Assembly (NCBI GenBank): GCA_032716605.1
Contig: CM064501.1
Coordinates: 20,254,687 to 20,318,686 of the forward strand
Reading direction: 5' to 3'
Source of the DNA: Paralithodes platypus
Taxonomy: Eukaryota > Arthropoda > Malacostraca > Decapoda > Lithodidae
Length of the DNA stretch: 64,000 nucleotides
This document shows positions 45,231-57,539 of this stretch, in pieces. Position numbers and translations under genes: made by a program. Numbering within the stretch: position 1 is the stretch's first letter; every line of letters starts with the position of its first letter. The notes under the pieces were generated by a model, which saw nothing but the letters and a program-made list of their open reading frames with translations, ran no database searches and was not told where the DNA came from.

Positions 45231-45693
45231 TTCTATGGATGGTATCGTGTAATATGATAGTGTAAGACAATTAATGTGCTAAGGTACGTCTCTGTGATGT
45301 CACTAGGTATACGATAGTCTAACGGTCGTTCCCACGGTTGCGTAGGACGATTAGATCGTGAATTATAAGATTGTGAGTAAGTTAAGATTATAAAAGGCCT
45401 AATATGCTATTAAGCAATATTGACATGGTCTTATGTAGTATATATGAATTTATCGTATATATTGATTTAATTTATCGTACTGAGCAACATAGATACGGTA
45501 CGATAATTTGGGCGGCTGGCATTTGCCAAGGCAGCAAGGTGAAGGTCTGGGAACAGATCAGAGCCTTCACGAACACCACCCAGTTTTAACATATAATTTC
45601 CGATTTCAGTTGATCGTGCTTTTGTGCCTCTAATCACAATAAACTGCCAGCAATACACACATCTACACATTCACGACGCTCTCATCGACGCCA
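45231..45693. other. No gene seen, left flank of the BEL array
   Basis: AT-rich; GGTACG/CGTACC-type palindromic bits near 45478-45505. No supported ORF. Confidence 0.5.
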
Positions 45694-46037
45694 TGACAGA
45701 CAGCTAAGCATATTATTCATGTCCATTCTCATATAAAAATTTGTTTAATTTCCCTGACCTGTGCTTTCGAGCCGGTCTCTGGTTTCCCCGTCGTCCGCCA
45801 TATTGGGTAAACGTTTTCCTTTGTTTCATTGCCACGTGGAACTATTGGGGAGTTAAATCTTGGAATAGTATTAACCCTTAGAGCCTTGATTGAATATAAA
45901 TAATTGTGTGTGACCTTTGGATGTAAATTTAGCTTAATTTCAGATTGAATTGAATTTAGACTTGGAGTAATTTAATTTATATTGATTTTGTTTGAATTAT
46001 AGCTTAGAGATATTTAACTTCCTCTGATATTATACCA
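45694..46037 (+). repeat. BEL LTR 1 (5')
   Basis: 344 bases, TGACAGAC...TATACCA. Left boundary set at TG; the preceding GCCA is shared with the internal 3' end, so a few bases of uncertainty remain. No clear host target duplication was seen. Confidence 0.85.
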
Positions 46038-46040
46038 AAT

Positions 46041-46058
46041 TGGTGCCCAGACCCGGAA
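46041..46058 (+). other. Primer-binding site, copy 1
   Basis: TGGTGCCCAGACCCGGAA three bases after the LTR; TGG pairs with a tRNA CCA end. The tRNA was not identified. Confidence 0.8.
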
Positions 46059-46453
46059 ATTAGCTACCGATAGGGGATTTTTTAAGGCAATGAGCAAAGT
46101 GACATACAACAGGATGCAGGAACAACTCTATGATAAACTGGTAGGACTAGCCAAGCGATGGTTAGAGCCGGAATGCAGGGTTACGTCGTTGCACCTGCCA
46201 AAATCCTGCATCCCACCTATCATCTTCCCCCAATAATTTTCCTTTTAATTTTTTTCAGATTTCCTATGACACCTGACCTGACCTAACATTTTATTGTTCA
46301 TTATGACCCTTTAGTGTAGGTGTTGCTATTTAGTGTGCTATTTTTTCTCCATAACAAAGAAGTCTGCCGGTCGGCGTCTCTTAACTAGGCTACTAATTTG
46401 CCGTTGTAATTGTAACATTGTAAGGTTTAAATATTCTACAGGCTTGCATAAAA

Positions 46454-47630
46454 ATGAGTAAACAGGAAGAGATACCGTCTAGTGGGTTGCAAAGCAAAGC
46501 CCCTAAAAATCAGAGGGCGGGATTTCGGGCAGTATTAAATAGGTTAATAATTGATGTCAACAATTTCATCACTACTGCTGACCTCGAGGAATTAGAGGCT
46601 AGGCTAGACAATGTCCAGGTTATCCATAGTCGTATTGTAGCTCTAAGTGAGGTGATTGTGGCAAGCATGACGGAGGATGAGGAAATAATAGCCGAGTGTG
46701 ATAATCGCGCCCTCTATGACGAAACTGGCTTCAAAGCGAAGCACCTTATTTCAGCGGGCTGTTGCTAACAAGAAGGGAGGCGATAACAATGCCCAAAGAA
46801 GGGTTGATCCTAAACACACTGTGCACCTCCCAAAGCTAAATCTTCCTACATTTGGGGGCAATTTGACTGAGTGGTTAGCCTTTTGGGATGTATTTCGGTC
46901 TACAGTGCATAAATCCACTTTGGATAATGTCCGTAAATGTCATTACTTGAAAGGACAAATGGAGGGAGAGGCCTTACATTTAATAGAGGGTTTTGCAGTA
47001 GGTGATCGTTATCTTGAGGCAGTACAGTTATTACAGTCTACATACGGGGATCGGGAGCAATTGAAAATGGCCCATGTCATCGCCTTGATGAATCTGACAG
47101 AACCAAAATACAAGTTGATGAATAGCAAAATTTAGAGAGGACATGGAGTGCCATACTCGATCTCTAGACACTCTAGGGCTGACCTCACAGGAAATTATAA
47201 TAATTATCCTCAGACAAAAGCTTACTATGGCAATACTCGACAAGGTCAGATCATTTGATCTGGGTGAGTTTAAAACTCAGTTCAGTAAAGAGATCAGTAA
47301 TTTACAGTTGAACAATGGGAGAATGAATGTGTCAGGAGGGAGTGGGAATGTTGAAATGAGGGGGACTGTAAGTACGACGGTGGGGACCAAGGGAAAGAAA
47401 GAGGGTACGTACAAGAAACCCGCACAGACTTTATGTAAACTCTGCAATAAGAATAAGCATAAATGGAGTTTGTGTAAAATACCCAACAAATGAGTTAAAA
47501 TTAGCGAAAAAACTGAAGCTATGTGCCGGTTGTCTTAGTAAAGATCATGGTAAACAAGGGCAATGTACTGCTACGTACTTAAGGCCCTGTCGTCACTGTA
47601 AAGGACATCACTTCGACAAGTTGTGTCCTA
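46454..47630 (+). pseudogene. BEL gag, copy 1
   Basis: Starts MSKQEEIPSSGLQ, shifts frame near 46740 and continues with the BEL gag core LPKLNLPTFGGNLTEWLAFW and HYLKGQMEGEALHLIEGF. Another shift occurs near 47140. Two Cys/His clusters follow (CKLCNKNKHKWSLC near 47440 and CAGCLSKDHGKQGQC plus CRHCKGHHFDKLC near 47525-47630), the nucleic-acid-binding part. A separate short ORF starts at 46090 (MSKVTYNRM), and acceptor-like tracts precede 46254 and 46442, so splicing is conceivable. Three frames are needed, so the protein is not made intact. Confidence 0.85.
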
Positions 47631-48082
47631 CAGTTGACAAAGGCAAAGACGTCAAACCAGAGGGTACTACAACTTTGACACTAGGTAGCACGAAAGACAC
47701 CTCTATATTGCCCACAATAAAGATTCCCATGGAAGGTAATGACAGTAACAAGGTTTGTCGGGTGCTTCTTGATCAGGGGTCTCGACGATCCTTTAAAAAT
47801 AGGTCCATATTAGGGAGACTTAAGCACCGAATCGTAGGGGCTGAGACTCTTCGATTGCAGGGCTTTACAGGGGTTACTGACAAACAAGAATACGAGATAG
47901 CGGAGATTTCCTATTTCTATCGTAAACAAAGGTACTTTATGTCATGTATCGTAGTAGACACCCTACCAGAATATGTATCTGTAGGAGTGAAGAAGGTGGA
48001 ACACACATTACGTAGCAAGGGGGTTAACTTGTCAGATCCCATGGGAGATCAGAGTGAGGTGTGGATCATTATTATGATGTAG
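47621..48082 (+). pseudogene. BEL aspartic protease region, copy 1
   Basis: Contains RVLLDQGSRRSF, the expected active-site block (family usually has DSGS, here DQGS), and the following strand-rich region. It overlaps the RT frame by 22 bases in a different frame. Confidence 0.75.
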
Positions 48083-50068
48083 TATACCCTGGATTTAAAA
48101 GGATGTGTGGTGTGATTTTGATCCCCACTAAATTTGGCTATTGCATGAGCGGAAAGGTACATACTACACAGTCAAATGTCCTGGTCGACACGGTCTCGAT
48201 ATTAAGGGTGAATGTAACCACGGCAGAGGAGTTGGGAAGGGAGGATTCCCAACCTAGTGACTCTAAAATGACTGCCGAGTTCGACCTGGAACGACTGTGG
48301 AGATTAGATCACATAGGCATTAATCCTATGGAGACCGATTATGACTCGGAAATTGCGCTGAAGAAGTTTGAAGAGTTTGTGAGCTATTGTACCTCAGACA
48401 ATCAATACAAGGTTAGTTTACCCTGGAAATATAGTGAGATGAGCCTGCCAACAAACTATGGATTGGCATTGGGTCGCTTGCGCGCATTACAGCGTAAACT
48501 ATCAAATGAACCGAGCACACGCCAGGCGTATGACGATGTATTTCGGAAATATTTAGACCGAGGCTTCATTGAAAGAGTCGATGTGAAAGAACCAATAATG
48601 AAGGGAAGGGTTCACTATCTAGCCCATCATGGGGTAAAGAAGGACAGCGCCACCACACCAATACGGGTGGTGTATGACTGCTCGGCCCACCAAGGTCAAC
48701 AAACCAGCCTGAATGATTGCTTGCTGACTGGTCCGTCCATGGTGTCGGATTTGTCACAACACCTATTGCGATTTAGGCTGGGGCAATATGCATTTACTAG
48801 TGACACTGAGAAAGCATTCTTGATAGTCAAATTACAGGAGGAAGATAGAGATGTTACTCGCTTTCTTTGGTTCGAAGACATCAGCGACTCTGAAAGTCCG
48901 GTCGTGATCTACCGTTTTCGGGTCGTACTCTTTGGTGCTACATGCTCGCAGTTTTTGTTAAATGCCACAATTAAGAAACATCTGTCAGATACTCATGAGG
49001 ACACAAGTAAACTATCTCGGGTTGTATATAGACAATTTGCAGGGTTCTAGCGATAGTCAGGATGATTTGTTACATACCTACTGGCAAGCACGTAGATTGT
49101 TTACAGAAGCTCATTTATTTCTCCGCGAATGGGTTACTAATAGTGAAGATCATCAGAATATAATTCAGATGGATGGTACGGCATCTCATAACCAGGAAAA
49201 GACCAGAAATTTGGGGATGATCTGGCAACCAAAACAAGACTTTCTAACCTTTCAAACCAAGTCTTTTGTTCAGCAGACAGGAACGCACTCGCAGAGAAGT
49301 CTGTTGAGCAAAGTTTCGCAATTTTTTGATCCTTTGGGTCTAGCATTACCCGTTACCATAAGATTCTGATGCAAGAAGTTTGGAGACGCAAAGTAGGATG
49401 CGATGACAGTTTGCCCAAGGACTTAAGTGGTCATGGGACATTATTGTTGAAAGAGTATGACATCCTATGTACTAAACAGCTACCTCGTAAGGTGGCAGCA
49501 TACGGCGACGCTACATTACATACGTTTTGCGATGCTAGTGCCACGGCATACGGGGTAGCCATATATGTTGTTACTTCATTTGGGGCGCATTTAGTTACAG
49601 CCCGAGCCATGGTAGCCCCGGTCAAGGGTAACTATCCCTAAAATGGAATTGACTGCCATGCTGCTATTAGCACGTCTGGTGCAACATGTACGCGCAGCAT
49701 ACGAGATCGAGTTGAATATTGAAGTCGTTCACGTATGGTGCGATAGTCAAGTTGCACTCAACTGGGTACATAGCAAGAAGTCTCTGCCAGTTTATGTGCG
49801 GAATAGGGTAGATGAGATTAGGGCCCTATTGCCAGACGGTGCATATCACTATGTCAATACAAAAGACAACCCTAGTGATCTCATAACTAGGGGTATAACG
49901 GCTAGCCAGTTAATAAAGTCCGAGTTGTGGTGGCATGGTCCAAATTGGCTGCTCCATGAAAATGAATGGACGATATGGCAAGCTGTTGGTGAGGGACTTC
50001 TACCACTGGAAACAGTGGCAGTTACAGCCCAACCAAATGAGCCAAATTTAGCCATGACAGACAGCTAA
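48061..50068 (+). pseudogene. BEL reverse transcriptase and RNase H, copy 1; integrase absent
   Basis: RT frames: LERLWRLDHIGI, VHYLAHHGVKK, IRVVYDCSA, YAFTSDTEKAF and FRVVLFGATCSQFLLNAT to 49050. After a shift the catalytic block is LYIDNLQGSSD (the D-N form is common in BEL/Pao). RNase H-like sequence follows (FCDASATAYGVAIY, then MELTAMLLLARL, VWCDSQVALNWV, NPSDLITRG). Coding then ends abruptly in the next LTR: no integrase zinc finger or DDE core is present. At least three frameshifts. Non-autonomous. Confidence 0.88.
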
Positions 50069-50398
50069 GCATGTTATTCATGTCCATTCTCATATAATAA
50101 TTTGTTTAATTTCCCTGACCTGTGCTTTCGAGCCGGTCTCTGGTTTCCCCGTCTTCCGCCATATTAGGTACACGTTTTCCTTTGTCTCATTGCCACGTGG
50201 AACTATTGGGGAGTTAAATCTTGGAATAGTATTAACCCTTAGAGCCTTGATTGAATATAAATAATTGTGTGTGACCTTTGGATGTAAATTTAGCTTAATT
50301 TCAGATTGAATTGAATTTAGACTTGGAGTAATTTAATTTATATTGATTTTGTTTGAATTATAGCTTAGAGATATTTAACTTCCTCTGATATTATACCA
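50055..50398 (+). repeat. BEL LTR 2 (middle, chimeric)
   Basis: 344 bases. At all six sites where LTR 1 and LTR 3 differ before base 50187, LTR 2 matches LTR 3; at every differing site I saw from 50210 on, it matches LTR 1. The switch lies between 50187 and 50209. Confidence 0.93.
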
Positions 50399-50401
50399 AA
50401 T

Positions 50402-50419
50402 TGGTGCCCAGACCCGGAA
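50402..50419 (+). other. Primer-binding site, copy 2
   Basis: Identical to 46041-46058. Confidence 0.8.
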
Positions 50420-50812
50420 ATTAGCTACCGATAGGGGATTTTTTAAGGCAATGAGCAAAGTGACATACAACAGGATGCAGGAACAACTCTATGATAAACT
50501 GGTAGGACTAGCCAAGCGATGGTTAGAGCCGGAATGCAGGGTTACGTCGTTGCACCTGCCAAAATCCTGCATCCCACCTATCATCTTCCCCCAATAATTT
50601 TCCTTTTAATTTTTTTCAGATTTCCTATGACACCTGACCTGACCTAACATTTTATTGTTCATTATGACCCTTTAGTGTAGGTTGCTATTTAGTGTGCTAT
50701 TTTTTCTCCATAACAAAGAAGTCTGCCGGTCGGCGTCTCTTAACTAGGCTACTAATTTGCCGTTGTAATTGTAACATTGTAAGGTTTAAATATTCTACAG
50801 GCTTGCATAAAA

Positions 50813-51992
50813 ATGAGTAAACAGGAAGAGATACCGTCTAGTGGGTTGCAAAGCAAAGCCCCTAAAAATCAGAGGGCGGGATTTCGGGCAGTATTAAATA
50901 GGTTAATAATTGATGTCAACAATTTCATCACTACTGCTGACCTCGAGGAATTAGAGGCTAGGCTAGACAATGTCCAGGTTATCCATAGTCGTATTGTAGC
51001 TCTAAGTGAGGTGATTGTGGCAAGCATGACGGAGGATGAGGAAATAATAGCCGAGTGTGATAATCGCGCCCTCTATGACGAAACTGGCTTCAAAGCGAAG
51101 CACCTTATTTCAGCGGGCTGTTGCTAACAAGAAGGGAGGCGATAACAATGCCCAAAGAAGGGTTGATCCTAAACACACTGTGCACCTCCCAAAGCTAAAT
51201 CTTCCTACATTTGGGGGCAATTTGACTGAGTGGTTAGCCTTTTGGGATGTATTTCGGTCTACAGTGCATAAATCCACTTTGGATAATGTCCGTAAATGTC
51301 ATTACTTGAAAGGACAAATGGAGGGAGAGGCCTTACATTTAATAGAGGGTTTTGCAGTAGTAGGTGATCGTTATCTTGAGGCAGTACAGTTATTACAGTC
51401 TACATACGGGGATCGGGAGCAATTGAAAATGGCCCATGTCATCGCCTTGATGAATCTGACAGAACCAAAATACAAGTTGATGAATAGCAAAATTTAGAGA
51501 GGACATGGAGTGCCATACTCGATCTCTAGACACTCTAGGGCTGACCTCACAGGAAATTATAATAATTATCCTCAGACAAAAGCTTACTATGGCAATACTC
51601 GACAAGGTCAGATCATTTGATCTGGGTGAGTTTAAAACTCAGTTCAGTAAAGAGATCAGTAATTTACAGTTGAACAATGGGAGAATGAATGTGTCAGGAG
51701 GGAGTGGGAATGTTGAAATGAGGGGGACTGTAAGTACGACGGTGGGGACCAAGGGAAAGAAAGAGGGTACGTACAAGAAACCCGCACAGACTTTATGTAA
51801 ACTCTGCAATAAGAATAAGCATAAATGGAGTTTGTGTAAAATACCCAACAAATGAGTTAAAATTAGCGAAAAAACTGAAGCTATGTGCCGGTTGTCTTAG
51901 TAAAGATCATGGTAAACAAGGGCAATGTACTGCTACGTACTTAAGGCCCTGTCGTCACTGTAAAGGACATCACTTCGACAAGTTGTGTCCTA
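50813..51992 (+). pseudogene. BEL gag, copy 2
   Basis: Same content, frameshifts and stops as 46454-47630. The one coding difference noticed is a 3-base insertion near 51358 adding a Val (FAVVGD instead of FAVGD). Confidence 0.85.
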
Positions 51993-52444
51993 CAGTTGAC
52001 AAAGGCAAAGACGTCAAACCAGAGGGTACTACAACTTTGACACTAGGTAGCACGAAAGACACCTCTATATTGCCCACAATAAAGATTCCCATGGAAGGTA
52101 ATGACAGTAACAAGGTTTGTCGGGTGCTTCTTGATCAGGGGTCTCGACGATCCTTTAAAAATAGGTCCATATTAGGGAGACTTAAGCACCGAATCGTAGG
52201 GGCTGAGACTCTTCGATTGCAGGGCTTTACAGGGGTTACTGACAAACAAGAATACGAGATAGCGGAGATTTCCTATTTCTATCGTAAACAAAGGTACTTT
52301 ATGTCATGTATCGTAGTAGACACCCTACCAGAATATGTATCTGTAGGAGTGAAGAAGGTGGAACACACATTACGTAGCAAGGGGGTTAACTTGTCAGATC
52401 CCATGGGAGATCAGAGTGAGGTGTGGATCATTATTATGATGTAG
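51983..52444 (+). pseudogene. BEL aspartic protease region, copy 2
   Basis: Identical in translation to 47621-48082, including the DQGS active-site variant. Confidence 0.75.
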
Positions 52445-54430
52445 TATACCCTGGATTTAAAAGGATGTGTGGTGTGATTTTGATCCCCACTAAATTTGGC
52501 TATTGCATGAGCGGAAAGGTACATACTACACAGTCAAATGTCCTGGTCGACACGGTCTCGATATTAAGGGTGAATGTAACCACGGCAGAGGAGTTGGGAA
52601 GGGAGGATTCCCAACCTAGTGACTCTAAAATGACTGCCGAGTTCGACCTGGAACGACTGTGGAGATTAGATCACATAGGCATTAATCCTATGGAGACCGA
52701 TTATGACTCGGAAATTGCGCTGAAGAAGTTTGAAGAGTTTGTGAGCTATTGTACCTCAGACAATCAATACAAGGTTAGTTTACCCTGGAAATATAGTGAG
52801 ATGAGCCTGCCAACAAACTATGGATTGGCATTGGGTCGCTTGCGCGCATTACAGCGTAAACTATCAAATGAACCGAGCACACGCCAGGCGTATGACGATG
52901 TATTTCGGAAATATTTAGACCGAGGCTTCATTGAAAGAGTCGATGTGAAAGAACCAATAATGAAGGGAAGGGTTCACTATCTAGCCCATCATGGGGTAAA
53001 GAAGGACAGCGCCACCACACCAATACGGGTGGTGTATGACTGCTCGGCCCACCAAGGTCAACAAACCAGCCTGAATGATTGCTTGCTGACTGGTCCGTCC
53101 ATGGTGTCGGATTTGTCACAACACCTATTGCGATTTAGGCTGGGGCAATATGCATTTACTAGTGACACTGAGAAAGCATTCTTGATAGTCAAATTACAGG
53201 AGGAAGATAGAGATGTTACTCGCTTTCTTTGGTTCGAAGACATCAGCGACTCTGAAAGTCCGGTCGTGATCTACCGTTTTCGGGTCGTACTCTTTGGTGC
53301 TACATGCTCGCAGTTTTTGTTAAATGCCACAATTAAGAAACATCTGTCAGATACTCATGAGGACACAAGTAAACTATCTCGGGTTGTATATAGACAATTT
53401 GCAGGGTTCTAGCGATAGTCAGGATGATTTGTTACATACCTACTGGCAAGCACGTAGATTGTTTACAGAAGCTCATTTATTTCTCCGCGAATGGGTTACT
53501 AATAGTGAAGATCATCAGAATATAATTCAGATGGATGGTACGGCATCTCATAACCAGGAAAAGACCAGAAATTTGGGGATGATCTGGCAACCAAAACAAG
53601 ACTTTCTAACCTTTCAAACCAAGTCTTTTGTTCAGCAGACAGGAACGCACTCGCAGAGAAGTCTGTTGAGCAAAGTTTCGCAATTTTTTGATCCTTTGGG
53701 TCTAGCATTACCCGTTACCATAAGATTCTGATGCAAGAAGTTTGGAGACGCAAAGTAGGATGCGATGACAGTTTGCCCAAGGACTTAAGTGGTCATGGGA
53801 CATTATTGTTGAAAGAGTATGACATCCTATGTACTAAACAGCTACCTCGTAAGGTGGCAGCATACGGCGACGCTACATTACATACGTTTTGCGATGCTAG
53901 TGCCACGGCATACGGGGTAGCCATATATGTTGTTACTTCATTTGGGGCGCATTTAGTTACAGCCCGAGCCATGGTAGCCCCGGTCAAGGGTAACTATCCC
54001 TAAAATGGAATTGACTGCCATGCTGCTATTAGCACGTCTGGTGCAACATGTACGCGCAGCATACGAGATCGAGTTGAATATTGAAGTCGTTCACGTATGG
54101 TGCGATAGTCAAGTTGCACTCAACTGGGTACATAGCAAGAAGTCTCTGCCAGTTTATGTGCGGAATAGGGTAGATGAGATTAGGGCCCTATTGCCAGACG
54201 GTGCATATCACTATGTCAATACAAAAGACAACCCTAGTGATCTCATAACTAGGGGTATAACGGCTAGCCAGTTAATAAAGTCCGAGTTGTGGTGGCATGG
54301 TCCAAATTGGCTGCTCCATGAAAATGAATGGACGATATGGCAAGCTGTTGGTGAGGGACTTCTACCACTGGAAACAGTGGCAGTTACAGCCCAACCAAAT
54401 GAGCCAAATTTAGCCATGACAGACAGCTAA
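52423..54430 (+). pseudogene. BEL reverse transcriptase and RNase H, copy 2; integrase absent
   Basis: Identical in translation to 48061-50068 with the same frameshifts and the same missing integrase; runs into LTR 3. Confidence 0.88.
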
Positions 54431-54772
54431 GCATGTTATTCATGTCCATTCTCATATAATAATTTGTTTAATTTCCCTGACCTGTGCTTTCGAGCCGGTC
54501 TCTGGTTTCCCCGTCTTCCGCCATATTAGGTACACGTTTTCCTTTGTCTCATTGCCACGTGGAACTATTGGCGAGTTAAATCCTGGAATATTATTAACCC
54601 TTAGAGCCTTGATTGAATATAAATAATTATGTGTGACCTTTGGATGTAAATTTAGCTTGATTTCAGATTGAATTCAATTTAGACTTGGAGTAATTTAATT
54701 TAGATTGATTTTGTTTGAATTATAGCTTAGAGAAATTTAACTTCCACTGATATTGTGGTATGTATTATACCA
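54417..54772 (+). repeat. BEL LTR 3 (3')
   Basis: 356 bases. The right half differs from LTRs 1 and 2 at nine or so scattered bases and has about 12 extra bases (GTGGTATGTAT region) before the terminal TATACCA. Confidence 0.85.
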
Positions 54773-55197
54773 CAGATGGTTTCCCTAGAAGCTCCCGTTT
54801 TCCTTCCTGGTACTGGTGGTGTTCTTTGGTCCTGGAGGGCCCGGTTTGTGACTTTGACATCTTATGGAAGCAATGCGGCAGATTTGATGTGTGGTGTTAT
54901 GTGGTGTTAGACAGGAGCAGGTGGCTGGAAGTATTTGGCTTTTGTTGCTCAGACCCCGTCATCTCAATATATATTACGGTATACAACACATACATTAAAG
55001 AAGTAAATAATGGTGAATACTCTCAATGAGACCTAGTGTGTGTGGGAATTCCTTAGCTAGAAACTAGTGTAGGTGCGGGTATGGCAGAGCTTTTCCCGTA
55101 TAGTTATGCAGAAGCCTGGTAACCTAGTGATTAGACAGACATGTAACAATGTAACTATAGTGGAAATATTAGCTTTATGGATAGCATGTACGGGTAT
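54773..55197. other. No gene seen
   Basis: A chance 89-codon ORF starts in LTR 3. No target duplication matching the left flank of the BEL array was found. Confidence 0.5.
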
Positions 55198-55201
55198 TTA
55201 A

Positions 55202-55681
55202 CACCTTACGAGCGGCCTATGCGGTTTATTTATGTGTACCGCACAGCGGGGTGTTTTTAGCCAAAATAGGGCTGTTTACGTGATCATTTTCATGCCTAAA
55301 TAAGACCCAGAACGTAAAACAAGTACCTATCCCTGAAAGGGCATAAACAGAGCTTTCGAATGACACCATAACGATCCTTGTATGATGGATAGTTTTCTTG
55401 CAATAACCGTGCAACGCGAGTGCAAAAAGCAGGTAATTCGGTACTTTCAGTACATAATTGAGTATGTAGCGAGTGAGAGAGGGAGGAGGGAGCTGAGATT
55501 TGTGTCAGTAGGTTCGCCGCGGTGGTCTGGAGCAGTCATACGCTCGCTAGTCTCCTGCCACCACTTGTCTCTCTCTCTCAGCCACATTACGTGCTGAAAT
55601 TGCCACTTGAGTTATGTCGAGCGCCGCCACATAGTCCAGCTTTATTTAACTCGACTTATGTTGCTCGCCGCTAAATAAGGG
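55202..55681 (+). mobile_element. TTAA-flanked MITE, family A, copy 3
   Basis: 480 bases between TTAA at 55198-55201 and 55682-55685. Close match to 5915-6394 over its whole length; tips CACCTTACGAGCGGC and (from the right) CCCTTATTTAGCGGC. Confidence 0.88.
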
Positions 55682-55685
55682 TTAA

Positions 55686-57344
55686 TAGGCAACTGGAATA
55701 AAACTTAATTACCTGTACGTTACAAGGGACCTGAAATCCAGGCATCGGTTTTGCAAATGTCCGATTAATACTAGCTTGGACTAATGAGTCTCCAAGAAGC
55801 TTGAGAGCATTCGAGGTCCTAGAGCCAGAGAGCAGTCTACTGTAGGTCTTATGATTCGGGATTAGCCGTGGATATCAGAAGTTGGGCCAGAGGGCACCTG
55901 TAGAAGCCTGTAAGCTTTCAGACCTCAGGGAGGGGGATGGTATAATTTACCCCTACCTGGCCTGAATACCTATTCACTTCTCAGGTGCTCTCTGCTGAAG
56001 GTATACTACACGGAAAAAGGGCACGGTGTGGTTCCGGTGGGGGGGTAGGGGGTAGAGTAATGGAAGGGCCCTACGGATTCGCCGAAGGAACCCCCACCAA
56101 TCGACCAACTGGGCGGCGTCTCTGATGATGACATCAGCTCACTGGGGTTGGTGGAGGTGGGGTTCCGGTCGCCCAATCCGTGGCCGGCCTGGGTACGTGA
56201 CGTCACGCTGGGGTCCTCCGAGAAGCGCCGCCTCTTGGAAGTGAGGGGGGATCAAGGGCGTTTGTTTTGATTTGTGATGGGGGGGATCAGGTCGGCTGTA
56301 GCTGAGTTTTCTCTCAAAGCTTTTCACCTGGTGTTGGGGGGGGGGAGAGAGAGACTCGGGTAGTTGGGCCGCTGCGATAGGAGATATGTATTTGGGCTAT
56401 AAATTCCCCTGGGATTTTGGTATAACATTACCATTTACCCGAAATGTGTGAACATGCGAGATTTATAAAAAAATAGCAACTATGATAAAAAGATACCGGT
56501 ATTTTGTTATTTGCATCACAGAGCTAAGTTGCTGTATTTGGGTTAGTACCTACTTCAAAAAGAATAACATCACCCAATTGATTTGTGAATCATACGAAAT
56601 TCATATAACCAAATATGCTAAAAGAAACCTGTGGTCCTTCAACGATGATAAACCTCATATATTACATTTCCAACTAATTCGATAGGTGACAGTACAACTT
56701 AACCAGACCATTTTAACCAGTCGCTTTTAACCAGCGAACATTCAATCAATACTATAAGGCTAGGTTAGGATAAATTTGTTCACAGTTGTGAGATAATGGT
56801 GGAGATCTATGATTGAAATGCTTTACTGGTTGAGGTGCCCGGAAACCAGATCAATATATCCCCCCCCCCCCCCCACCCCGGCCCCTTCCCGTCAACTACC
56901 TGTATGTATTTCCCATCTCTTTCTCTTCTCTGTTTCGGCTTTATATATTCTTTACACAACCTCCTCCTTTCTTTTTTCCTTCATACTAGCGGTACCTTTG
57001 CGTTAAAAAGTAACACATGTTGTATACACCGCCACTATAGAGTATTATATTACTGGTACTGTTTAAACTAATCCTACCGTATATATTTATAATCTTTAGA
57101 CATGCAGAAGTATTGTCAACCAAATACCGTAATTTCCACGGTCACTGATCTAAGAAGAAGAAGAAATATTAACGGTACACTAAATACAAATATCAACATT
57201 ACTAATAATACGAGACGTCAAGAACAATTAAGAAAATGTGAGCAGCAATTAGCAAGTGCGGTAGTGCCATATGGAGCAGCAATCAATGATACAGTTCGCT
57301 TCACTTCTTGCGAAATGTAGCTTGCAAAAAATATGACAATACTG
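55686..57344. other. No confirmed gene; GC-rich block and simple repeats
   Basis: 55900-56350 is GC-rich compared with its surroundings and includes a perfect TGACGTCA (CREB/ATF-type octamer) at 56198-56205, within a short G/C-rich setting that could be a promoter (inference). A C run lies at about 56861-56874. A 72-codon ORF at 57102-57320 follows an acceptor-like TATAATCTTTAG, but no family is recognisable. Confidence 0.4.
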
Positions 57345-57380
57345 TGGTGGTGGTGGTGGTGGTGGTGGTGGTGGTGGTGG
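57345..57380. repeat. (TGG)n microsatellite
   Basis: Twelve TGG units. Confidence 0.97.
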
Positions 57381-57539
57381 AAGTTTTACACCAGTCATCC
57401 AACCACCCTAGTCTATCTGAGTGGACGACTGAAGGTTATATTCAGAGCGTGGTGTGTATTTACCTATTTGTAGTATACAGGAGTTGAGCTTTTTAGGCTC
57501 TTATTGTCCCGCTTCCTGAGTTACAATTATCTAACTTTG

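Larger units (their letters stand above)
45694..54772 (+). mobile_element. Tandem BEL/Pao retrotransposon array: LTR-int-LTR-int-LTR
   Basis: Three LTRs (45694-46037, 50055-50398, 54417-54772) separate two almost identical internal regions. Period is 4361 and 4362 bases. Both internal copies carry the same frameshifts and both lack the integrase region, so decay came before duplication. I noticed only two indels between the internal copies (2 bases near 46321, 3 bases near 47000). The middle LTR is a chimera of the outer two. BEL/Pao is identified from the gag and RT sequences. Confidence 0.93.

Noticed and set aside
45694..54772. Two independent BEL insertions side by side
   Set aside because: They share the middle LTR with no flanking host DNA, and its chimeric pattern fits a recombination product better.
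54760..55029. 89-codon ORF after LTR 3
   Set aside because: Starts inside the LTR end and shows no domain or composition support.
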